NCBI GenBank assembly: GCA_045646385.1
Contig: JAZRKQ010000017.1
Span: 44,202-108,201, forward strand
Origin: SIG455 sp045646385
Lineage (GTDB): Bacteria > Bacillota > Clostridia > UMGS1810
Length of the DNA: 64,000 nt
Direction of reading: 5' to 3'
Below the pieces are notes generated by a model that was not told the DNA's origin, did no database searches, and worked only from the letters and a program-made list of their open reading frames with translations. This document shows, in pieces, positions 16,070 to 23,381 of this stretch. The translations under genes were made by a program, and so were the position numbers. Positions within the stretch are counted from its first letter, which is position 1; each line of letters begins with the position of its first letter.

Positions 16070-17650
16070 ATGAAGAGAGTATCGGCAATTTTGTTGTGTT
16101 TGCTTCTTTTATGCGGATGCAGCAACAATATTGACTTAATAGGCGAAGTGTCACCCGACGAAAATCTAACACCGGTAAAAGGCGGAGAGATTCGTCTGTT
16201 TTGTGATGTTCCCGATACACTTAATCCTATTGTTACAGGTTATAAAAGTATATCGGAGATAATGTATCTGGTATATGACGGGCTTTTCCGTACTGAGAAC
16301 GATTTTTCCGCAACTCCTGTTTTGTCATCAGGTTATTCTGCCGGAGAAGGCAATACTCAGTATGTTGTACGGTTAAAAAAAGGCATAAAATTTCATGATG
16401 GTACCACTTTTGGCGCAGAGGACGTAGTTTCAACCATTGAAAATATCCGTAAATATTCATCAAAATACAGTATGAACTTAAGCAATGTGGTGTCGTGTGA
16501 AGCGCAGAGTGATGGATCGGTTGTATTTAACCTTGCCACACCGCAGTCTAATTTTATAAATCTGCTCGATTTTCCTATTATGCCGTCCGAGTCCGGTGCA
16601 GATGCGTATGCAGTTGAAAATAAGTATTTTACTCCCATAGGCACCGGAAAATTCAAAGTTGAAACGATGGTTTCGGACAAACTTACTTTGAGTAAAAATG
16701 AAGATTATTATGGTGATAAACCGTATGTGGAAAGTGTGTCTGTAACTTATATAAAAGATACGACAATTGCTAAATATTCATTTGAGGCAATGGAGTTTGA
16801 TGTAATAACAACTGACCTTTATTCTTGGGGAAATACTTCTATGTCGGGCGATTTTACAACTGAGGAATATGAAAGTAACAGACTGACTTATCTTGGGTTT
16901 GACTGTGCCAATACAGTGCTGTCTGACGCTTTGGTACGTAAATCAATAGCCACCGCTATAGATAAATCTGCTATTGTAACAGATGTTATGTTTACACATG
17001 CCGCATCTGCTTCATCACCAATTAACCCTAATGCGTATTTTGCCGATAATGATTATGTCCATGCTGTTTATGAGCGAGGCAAGGCAGAAGAACTGCTTAA
17101 AGCATCAGGATGGCTTGACCTTGACGGCGATGGCGTGCTTGATAAATACTTTGATGAGCAACAACTAAGTTTATCTTTCAATCTTATTGTTAATTCCGAA
17201 AATAACGATACAATGCGTCTTGCTTCATACCTTGCTGAACATATGGGTAATGAGGGTATCCGTTTAAATATTGTAGCACTCCCGTATCTGCAATATGTTG
17301 CTGCCATAGGAAACGGTGAGTTTGATATGTTTATCGGCAGAACAGACTTTTCTAATGATTGTGATGTTTCGTTTATGCTAAGCAGCAACGGTAACAAAAA
17401 CTTTTTCCGATACGGTTCATCCGCTATGGAGGGTGCGCTTAATAATATACACGTTGCAGAAGGTAATCACGGTATAAAAAAAGCGTATAAATCGTTTGAT
17501 ACTGTTTTTAAAGACGAATGTCCTTTTGTGCCGCTTTATTTTGAAACAGATGCAGTTTTTACATCTGTACGTGTTAAAGGAGATATGAATATTTCGCGTA
17601 CAGGTGTTTTTACAGGTATGAGTAACGTATTCGTTAAATATAAAGATTAA
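16070..17650 (+). CDS. Lone family 5 solute-binding lipoprotein (peptide type)
   Basis: A 526-residue extracellular substrate-binding lipoprotein of the OppA/DppA class. Signal peptide 1-16 with lipobox Leu-Cys-Gly-Cys, so Cys17 would be lipidated. The body begins with the family pattern Asp-Thr-Leu-Asn-Pro-Ile and has the Tyr-Asp-Gly-Leu and Val-Val-Arg-Leu-Lys-Lys-Gly-Ile-Lys-Phe-His-Asp-Gly-Thr segments of family 5 proteins. Start ATG 16070 follows AGGGG and lies 8 bp after ymdB, so it is probably cotranscribed with it. No permease or ATPase genes are nearby; it may serve a transporter encoded elsewhere or act as a sensor. The ligand is probably a peptide or nickel-type small molecule, but sequence alone does not decide. 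Confidence 0.85.
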   Translation: MKRVSAILLCLLLLCGCSNNIDLIGEVSPDENLTPVKGGEIRLFCDVPDTLNPIVTGYKSISEIMYLVYDGLFRTENDFSATPVLSSGYSAGEGNTQYVVRLKKGIKFHDGTTFGAEDVVSTIENIRKYSSKYSMNLSNVVSCEAQSDGSVVFNLATPQSNFINLLDFPIMPSESGADAYAVENKYFTPIGTGKFKVETMVSDKLTLSKNEDYYGDKPYVESVSVTYIKDTTIAKYSFEAMEFDVITTDLYSWGNTSMSGDFTTEEYESNRLTYLGFDCANTVLSDALVRKSIATAIDKSAIVTDVMFTHAASASSPINPNAYFADNDYVHAVYERGKAEELLKASGWLDLDGDGVLDKYFDEQQLSLSFNLIVNSENNDTMRLASYLAEHMGNEGIRLNIVALPYLQYVAAIGNGEFDMFIGRTDFSNDCDVSFMLSSNGNKNFFRYGSSAMEGALNNIHVAEGNHGIKKAYKSFDTVFKDECPFVPLYFETDAVFTSVRVKGDMNISRTGVFTGMSNVFVKYKD

Positions 17651-18497
17651 AAAAGAGATGCTTAAGGCATCTCTTTTTTAATTTTACTGATTTTGACTTT
17701 CGTTTTTCAAAATAATTATATTCGTCAAAACCTATAGATTTTAATTCTTTTTTAACATAATCAAATCCGTTTGCGATTTTTTCGCTTTTGTGTGCATCGG
17801 AACCTATTGTTATAAGTTTGCCGCCTAAACGATAATATTCGGTTATAATATCAAATGTTGGCGCGGTATAATTGAAATCAGTTCCGACTCTGGATGTGTT
17901 TACTTCAAGCGCAATTTGCCTTTCAATCAATGCTTTTAGTATCTTGGTTATTTTATCTTTATAGATGTCTATAGAAAGGTTTCGTTTGTATTTCGCGTTG
18001 ATATATCTTAACGGATAAGTAAGATGGCACAAAACATCAATATCAGCAGTTTCTGCGGTTGCAAGCATTTCGCTGAAATATGCGTCTGTCTGCAGTATAA
18101 GTTCTTCTTTTGAAACTGCTTCTTCGGAAATATCATCACGTGAAAAATGAACTTTTTTACCATTCAACATAAAAGAATGTACAGAGCCTAAAATAATATC
18201 GAGGTCCACAAGAGAACAAATCTTTTTTGAGATGTCAGAATTGTAATGGTATAGACCAACTTCGACACCTTTGAAAATTTTTAATTTACTTCCATAAATT
18301 TTATTTGCATAGTCTGCATCGTTTACGCTTCCTAATATAACATTTGTATTGTGTTCTTCAGTATATGCAAAAACATCTATATGGTCAGTAAAAGATACCG
18401 CGCTTACCCCTTTTTTGATGGCGGATATGCAAAGTTCATCAATATCCTGTTCGCAGTCGTGTGAGTTGTGGGTGTGTATATGCGTGTCAAACATCAT
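17634..18497 (-). CDS. PHP-domain phosphoesterase, histidinol-phosphatase-like
   Basis: A 287-residue PHP protein. Metal motifs: Asp-Thr-His-Ile-His-Thr-His at the extreme N-terminus (residues 4-10), Ser-Phe-Thr-Asp-His, Glu in Lys-Gly-Val-Glu-Val-Gly, His in Gly-Ser-Val-His-Ser, and a late Gly-Ser-Asp-Ala-His. It resembles HisK histidinol-phosphate phosphatase; no other his genes are near, so the substrate stays open. Start: ATG at 18497 (or the next codon) behind GGAGG; longer in-frame upstream readings run through the divergent promoter region and the neighbouring gene. Its last 17 bp overlap the convergent lipoprotein gene, and the shared terminator hairpin lies inside its 3' coding end, giving a Lys/Leu/Phe-rich tail. 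Confidence 0.85.
   Translation of the reverse strand: MMFDTHIHTHNSHDCEQDIDELCISAIKKGVSAVSFTDHIDVFAYTEEHNTNVILGSVNDADYANKIYGSKLKIFKGVEVGLYHYNSDISKKICSLVDLDIILGSVHSFMLNGKKVHFSRDDISEEAVSKEELILQTDAYFSEMLATAETADIDVLCHLTYPLRYINAKYKRNLSIDIYKDKITKILKALIERQIALEVNTSRVGTDFNYTAPTFDIITEYYRLGGKLITIGSDAHKSEKIANGFDYVKKELKSIGFDEYNYFEKRKSKSVKLKKRCLKHLFFNLYI
17649..17679. terminator. Bidirectional terminator inside the PHP gene end
   Basis: A 13-bp stem (17649-17661 with 17667-17679), 5-nt loop, with A6 and T6 runs, so it works in both directions. It terminates the lipoprotein gene but lies within the last codons of the minus-strand PHP gene. Confidence 0.75.
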
Positions 18498-18513
18498 TTT
18501 CGCCTCCATATAA

Positions 18514-18542
18514 AGTGTATCATAAACTGCAAAAAATGTAAA
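18514..18542 (-). promoter_or_regulatory. Minus-strand promoter of the PHP gene
   Basis: Read on the minus strand: TTTACA (18542-18537), 17-bp spacer, TACACT (18519-18514) preceded by TGa. The GGAGG site follows about 10 bp downstream. Confidence 0.65.
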
Positions 18543-18551
18543 CACGGGATA

Positions 18552-18580
18552 TTGATTATCAGATAAAAAAATGATATACT
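18552..18580 (+). promoter_or_regulatory. Promoter of the flavoprotein-uvrBA operon
   Basis: TTGATT (18552-18557), 17-bp spacer and TATACT (18575-18580) preceded by TGa. It is back to back with the PHP promoter and probably drives four genes to 26195. Confidence 0.65.
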
Positions 18581-18615
18581 TATTGTGGAATTTTGTTTTA
18601 TAAGGAGGAGATGTT

Positions 18616-19824
18616 ATGAGCACAGTTGCTGTGATAGGTGCAGGTGCGTCAGGTATAGTAGCGGCACTCAGAGCTTGCAGGAGACATCGTGTTATTTTGC
18701 TTGACGGTAACGATAAATGCGGCAAAAAAATATTGCTTACGGGCAACGGGCGTTGTAATTACTGGAACAGCGTTCTTGGAACTCAAATGTACGAAACTGA
18801 TTGTAAAGATAATCTGGACGTGCTTTTTAGTGAAGATAACATTTCCGATACTTTGCATTGGCTTGAGAAAATCGGTATATATCCTAAGATTAAAAACGGA
18901 TATTATTATCCATATTCAAATCAGGCAGCGAGCATAAGAGAGATTTTTCAAAAGAAAATAATTGAAAGCGCTATTGAGTTTAAAACAAACTTCAAGGTGG
19001 CAGATATAAAAAAAGAAAACGATGGATTTATACTTATTTCTGATAGCGGTAAAACTGTTAAATGCGATAAGGTCGTTCTTGCAACAGGATCTAAAGCCGC
19101 ACCAAAAACAGGAAGCGACGGAAGCGGATATATTCTTGCGAAAAAGACAGGTCACACAATAAATTCTGTTTTACCTGCATTAACGGGGCTTGTGTCGTCG
19201 GGTAAATTTTTAAAAGAATGGGAAAAAATTCGTTGTGATGCAAAGGTGAGCCTTTTTTCAAACGGTAAGTTTGTGAAAGATGATATTGGTGAAATACAAC
19301 TTACATCTACCGGAATAAGTGGCATATGCACGTTTAACATAAGTGGTGCTGCTGCAAAATGTATGGAAAATGGCGAAAAAGTAACTGTAAAGATAAACTT
19401 TATGCCGCATATTGAAGATGGTTTTTATAACTGGTTTTCAAACCGTTGTGCGATTCTTTCAAATCCAACATTGGAGGAAGCGCTTGAAAGTATTTTTAAT
19501 TATAAACTTATGTTTGTTCTTTTGAAAATGTCGGGTGTTTCTAAAGACGATTACTGGTATAAATTGCCTGAAAACAAAAAGCAAATGCTTTGCAAGATAA
19601 TAGAAGAATTTGAACTTAATATATTAGGTACAGAAAATTTTGAAAGAGCGCAGATTTGTACTGGCGGTGTTCCGTTAAGCGAAGTTAATGCGCAAACAAT
19701 GGAATCCAATGTTCAAAGCGGTTTGTATTTAGTTGGCGAAATATTAGATGTTGACGGCAGATGCGGAGGGTATAATTTGGCATTTGCATTTATCAGCGGA
19801 TATATAGCAGGTGGTTGCGTATAA
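18616..19824 (+). CDS. HI0933/BaiN-family flavoprotein
   Basis: A 402-residue FAD-dependent oxidoreductase of the HI0933-like family, which includes proteins annotated as aminoacetone oxidase and BaiN. It has an N-terminal dinucleotide loop Gly-Ala-Gly-Ala-Ser-Gly at 8-13, then Cys-Gly-Lys-Lys-Ile-Leu-Leu-Thr-Gly-Asn-Gly-Arg-Cys-Asn near 35-48, the family hallmark, Ala-Thr-Gly-Ser-Lys-Ala near 157, and a closing FAD motif Gly-Glu-Ile-Leu-Asp-Val-Asp-Gly-Arg-Cys-Gly-Gly-Tyr-Asn near 375-388. Physiological substrate is unknown. ATG follows GGAGGAG. It overlaps the next gene by one base (TAATG). Confidence 0.85.
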   Translation: MSTVAVIGAGASGIVAALRACRRHRVILLDGNDKCGKKILLTGNGRCNYWNSVLGTQMYETDCKDNLDVLFSEDNISDTLHWLEKIGIYPKIKNGYYYPYSNQAASIREIFQKKIIESAIEFKTNFKVADIKKENDGFILISDSGKTVKCDKVVLATGSKAAPKTGSDGSGYILAKKTGHTINSVLPALTGLVSSGKFLKEWEKIRCDAKVSLFSNGKFVKDDIGEIQLTSTGISGICTFNISGAAAKCMENGEKVTVKINFMPHIEDGFYNWFSNRCAILSNPTLEEALESIFNYKLMFVLLKMSGVSKDDYWYKLPENKKQMLCKIIEEFELNILGTENFERAQICTGGVPLSEVNAQTMESNVQSGLYLVGEILDVDGRCGGYNLAFAFISGYIAGGCV

Positions 19825-21407
19825 TGTTAAGGATAAGACAGGTAAAAATTGAAGTTCTTTCAGATACAGAAGATAATCTTTTAAAAGCCGTTGCAAAGAA
19901 ATTAAAAATTTCTTGTGAAGATATCGGAAGTATTTCTGTATTTAAAAAATCAATAGATGCACGTAATAAAAATGAAATTTTTTATGTGTACGAGGTTGAT
20001 GTTAGCGTAAAATGTGAAGCATCTGTTCTTAAAAGAATAAAAAGTGCTGATGTGTTTAATACGCCTGATATGGGGTATAAATTCAGTAAAACGGGTATGG
20101 AATGTCTTAAACACCGTCCTGTTATAGTGGGTGCAGGGCCGGCAGGGTTGTTTGCTGCATATATTCTTTGTGAAAACGGATATAAGCCTATAATAATTGA
20201 ACGTGGGGAAGATATAGATTCCCGTATGAAAACAGTAGAGAAATTTTGGGAAAACGGAATACTCAACAAAAATTCAAATGTCCAGTTTGGCGAGGGTGGG
20301 GCAGGAACTTTTTCCGACGGAAAACTCAATACTTTGATTAAAGATAAAGATAATCGTTGCCGTAAGGTTCTTGAAACTTTTGTTAAGTTTGGAGCACCTG
20401 AAAATATTCTTTACGAACAAAAACCTCATATAGGTACGGATTTACTTTCAAAAGTGATTAAAAATATGCGTGAGGCAATCATATCTATGGGCGGAACTGT
20501 TATGTATAATAGTTGTCTGACAGATATTGTTGAGGATAACGGTGAAATTTCCGCTATAGTTATAAATGGCGAAAAAACTATTCCTTGTGAGGTGCTTGTG
20601 CTTGCTATAGGGCATAGCGCAAGGGACACTTTTTCTATGATACACTCACATGGCATTGATATGCGTGCAAAGCCCTTTGCGGTTGGGGTGCGTGTTCAGC
20701 ATAGTCAGGGTATGATTAACTTTTCGCAATACGGAGCAAAATATAAAGACTATCTTCCGCCGGCATCGTATAAACTTACGTATCAGACAAAAGACGGCAG
20801 GGGAGTATATACTTTCTGTATGTGCCCTGGCGGATATGTTGTAAATGCTTCAAGTGAAGATGGCAGACTTGCTATAAACGGAATGAGTTATAACGACCGT
20901 AACGGAGATAATGCCAATAGTGCTGTTATAGTAACCGTTACACCCGATGATTTTGGTAACAATCCTTTAGACGGCGTAGAGTTTCAGCGTTTGTTGGAGG
21001 AAAAGGCATATATTGAAGGAAACGGTAAAATACCAACACAATTACTTGGTGATTTTAAAAACGGAAAAACATCTTGCAAATACGGTGATATCAAACCTTG
21101 CTTTAAAGGTGGTTACGAATTTGCAGATATTAATGACATATTGCCTGAAAATATATGTGATGCGATTAAAGAGGCATTTCTGGACTTTGGCAGAAAGATA
21201 AAAGGTTTTGATAATGATGATGCAATTCTTGCCGCTGTAGAGAGCAGAACATCTTCGCCGGTGCGAATTGAACGCAATGATGACGGAATGTCGTCAATAA
21301 AGGGAATTTACCCTTGCGGAGAGGGGGCAGGCTATGCAGGAGGCATTACATCTGCTGCAATGGACGGCATAAAAACAGCGGAGAAGATTGGTAAACGTTA
21401 TAAGTAA
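19824..21407 (+). CDS. Uncharacterised FAD-dependent dehydrogenase (COG2509-like)
   Basis: A 527-residue flavoprotein. The first about 90 residues form a small alpha/beta domain, followed by a dinucleotide loop Gly-Ala-Gly-Pro-Ala-Gly near 100-105, then Phe-Gly-Glu-Gly-Gly-Ala-Gly-Thr-Phe-Ser-Asp-Gly-Lys-Leu near 155, a signature of this uncharacterised family of NAD(P)/FAD-dependent enzymes, and a C-terminal Gly-Glu-Gly-Ala-Gly-Tyr-Ala-Gly-Gly-Ile FAD motif near 500. Reaction and substrate are unknown. Start ATG 19824 uses TAATG stop-start coupling with the upstream flavoprotein; a TTG at 19815 lies inside that gene and has no ribosome site. Cotranscribed with uvrB 15 bp downstream. Confidence 0.82.
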   Translation: MLRIRQVKIEVLSDTEDNLLKAVAKKLKISCEDIGSISVFKKSIDARNKNEIFYVYEVDVSVKCEASVLKRIKSADVFNTPDMGYKFSKTGMECLKHRPVIVGAGPAGLFAAYILCENGYKPIIIERGEDIDSRMKTVEKFWENGILNKNSNVQFGEGGAGTFSDGKLNTLIKDKDNRCRKVLETFVKFGAPENILYEQKPHIGTDLLSKVIKNMREAIISMGGTVMYNSCLTDIVEDNGEISAIVINGEKTIPCEVLVLAIGHSARDTFSMIHSHGIDMRAKPFAVGVRVQHSQGMINFSQYGAKYKDYLPPASYKLTYQTKDGRGVYTFCMCPGGYVVNASSEDGRLAINGMSYNDRNGDNANSAVIVTVTPDDFGNNPLDGVEFQRLLEEKAYIEGNGKIPTQLLGDFKNGKTSCKYGDIKPCFKGGYEFADINDILPENICDAIKEAFLDFGRKIKGFDNDDAILAAVESRTSSPVRIERNDDGMSSIKGIYPCGEGAGYAGGITSAAMDGIKTAEKIGKRYK

Positions 21408-21422
21408 ACCAGAGGAGAAAAT

Positions 21423-23372
21423 ATGTTTAAAGTACATTCTAAGTTTGAGCCTATGGGCGACCAGATTAAAGCGATTGACAGTCTGGTGTACGGAATAGAA
21501 AACGGTCAGCGCGGACAGACACTTTTGGGTGTTACTGGTTCGGGTAAAACTTTTACTATTGCCAAAACTATAGAACGTGTAAACAAACCCACGCTTGTGC
21601 TTGCACATAACAAAACTTTGGCTGCACAACTCTGCAGCGAGTTTAAGGAATTTTTTCCTGAAAATGCGGTTGAATATTTTGTGTCTTACTACGACTATTA
21701 CCAGCCGGAGGCATATATACCGCATACAGATACGTATATAGAAAAAGATGCTTCCATAAATGATGAGATTGATAAACTTCGCCATAGTGCAACAGCATCG
21801 TTGCTTGAGCGCAGAGATGTAATCATAGTTGCAAGTGTTTCGTGCATATACGGCCTTGGTGATCCAGAAGATTACAAAGACCTTATTATATCTCTTCGTG
21901 TGGGTATGGAAATAGACAGGGATGTACTTTTAAAAAGACTTGTGGCTATTCAGTATGAGCGCAATGACATTGCTTTTGCACGCGGAACATTCCGTGTTCG
22001 GGGCGAAGTTGTGGAAATTTTTCCTGCAAGCACAAACGAAAAAGCGATACGTGTAGAGTTTTTCGGTGACGAGATTGAGCGTATCAGCGAGATTGATATT
22101 ATAACGGGTGAAATACTTTTATACAGAACATACACTGCTATATTTCCGGCATCACACTATGTAACTACACCGGAAAAGATGGAAATTGCCATAAAAGAGA
22201 TTGAAAAAGAACTGTATGAGCGCTGTGAAGAACTTAAAAGTCAGGAAAAACTTTTAGAGGCTCAGCGCCTTATGCAACGCACAAGTTATGATATAGAAAT
22301 GATGCGTGAAATAGGATTCTGTCAGGGCATCGAAAACTACTCCAGAATTATAAGCGGAAGAGCACCCGGTAGTGCGCCGTTTACACTTATGGATTTCTTC
22401 CCTGACGATTTTCTGCTTGTTATAGACGAGTCGCACGTAACGGTACCTCAGGTGCGTGCAATGTATGCAGGCGACCGTTCCAGAAAAGAGTCACTTGTAG
22501 ATTACGGATTTAGATTGCCGTCGGCATTTGATAACAGACCGCTTAAATTTGAAGAATTTGAAAACAAAATAAATCAGGTAGTGTTTGTAAGTGCAACTCC
22601 GGCAGATTATGAAAAGCAACATTCCACCGCTGTGGCAGAGCAGGTTATACGTCCGACAGGCCTTGTTGACCCACAGATAGAGGTGCGCCCGATAAAAGGA
22701 CAGATAGACGACCTTATTGGGGAGATAAACGGTGTTATAGAAAAAGGCGACCGTGTGCTTGTTACAACGCTTACTAAAAAAATGGCAGAAAGCCTTACTG
22801 ATTATTTGCGTGATGCAGGAATTAAAGTACGCTATCTGCACTCAGACGTTAAAACGGTTGAACGTATGGAAATAGTGCGTGATTTGCGTCTGGGAGTATT
22901 TGATGTGCTTATAGGAATCAATCTGCTTCGTGAAGGTCTTGATATTCCCGAAGTGTCGCTTATAGCAATACTTGATGCCGATAAAGAAGGCTTTTTGCGC
23001 AGCGAAACATCGCTTATACAGACTATAGGCCGTGCTGCGCGTAATGTTGACGGACGTGTAATTATGTATGCCGATACCATTACGGGCTCAATGCAACGTG
23101 CAATAGACGAAACCGACCGCCGACGTGCAATACAGATTAAATATAATGAGGAACACGGAATTATACCGAAATCCATTGTTAAAGATGTGCACGAAATTAT
23201 ACAGACTTATCATATGGAAGAAACTGTGCCTGAAAAGGCAGAACAGGCACTTTCAAATGATGAGAGAATACTTGCACTTACCGCTATGATGAACGAGGCT
23301 GCGCTTCGTCTGGAATTCGAGCAGGCGGCTAAATACAGAGATGAGATAAACAGACTGAAGAAGCAAAAATAA
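21423..23372 (+). CDS. uvrB: Excinuclease ABC subunit B
   Basis: Damage-verifying helicase-like subunit of nucleotide excision repair. 649 residues: Walker A Gly-Val-Thr-Gly-Ser-Gly-Lys-Thr at 36-43, the beta-hairpin Tyr-Tyr-Asp-Tyr-Tyr-Gln-Pro-Glu-Ala-Tyr near 90-100 that inserts between strands, Walker B Asp-Glu-Ser-His near 337, helicase motif VI Gln-Thr-Ile-Gly-Arg-Ala-Ala-Arg near 537, and a C-terminal UVR helix (Glu-Phe-Glu-Gln-Ala-Ala) for UvrC contact. Full length. AGAGGAG site precedes the ATG; uvrA follows 9 bp on. No LexA or DinR box was seen at the operon promoter. Confidence 0.98.
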   Translation: MFKVHSKFEPMGDQIKAIDSLVYGIENGQRGQTLLGVTGSGKTFTIAKTIERVNKPTLVLAHNKTLAAQLCSEFKEFFPENAVEYFVSYYDYYQPEAYIPHTDTYIEKDASINDEIDKLRHSATASLLERRDVIIVASVSCIYGLGDPEDYKDLIISLRVGMEIDRDVLLKRLVAIQYERNDIAFARGTFRVRGEVVEIFPASTNEKAIRVEFFGDEIERISEIDIITGEILLYRTYTAIFPASHYVTTPEKMEIAIKEIEKELYERCEELKSQEKLLEAQRLMQRTSYDIEMMREIGFCQGIENYSRIISGRAPGSAPFTLMDFFPDDFLLVIDESHVTVPQVRAMYAGDRSRKESLVDYGFRLPSAFDNRPLKFEEFENKINQVVFVSATPADYEKQHSTAVAEQVIRPTGLVDPQIEVRPIKGQIDDLIGEINGVIEKGDRVLVTTLTKKMAESLTDYLRDAGIKVRYLHSDVKTVERMEIVRDLRLGVFDVLIGINLLREGLDIPEVSLIAILDADKEGFLRSETSLIQTIGRAARNVDGRVIMYADTITGSMQRAIDETDRRRAIQIKYNEEHGIIPKSIVKDVHEIIQTYHMEETVPEKAEQALSNDERILALTAMMNEAALRLEFEQAAKYRDEINRLKKQK

Positions 23373-23381
23373 GGTGATAAA

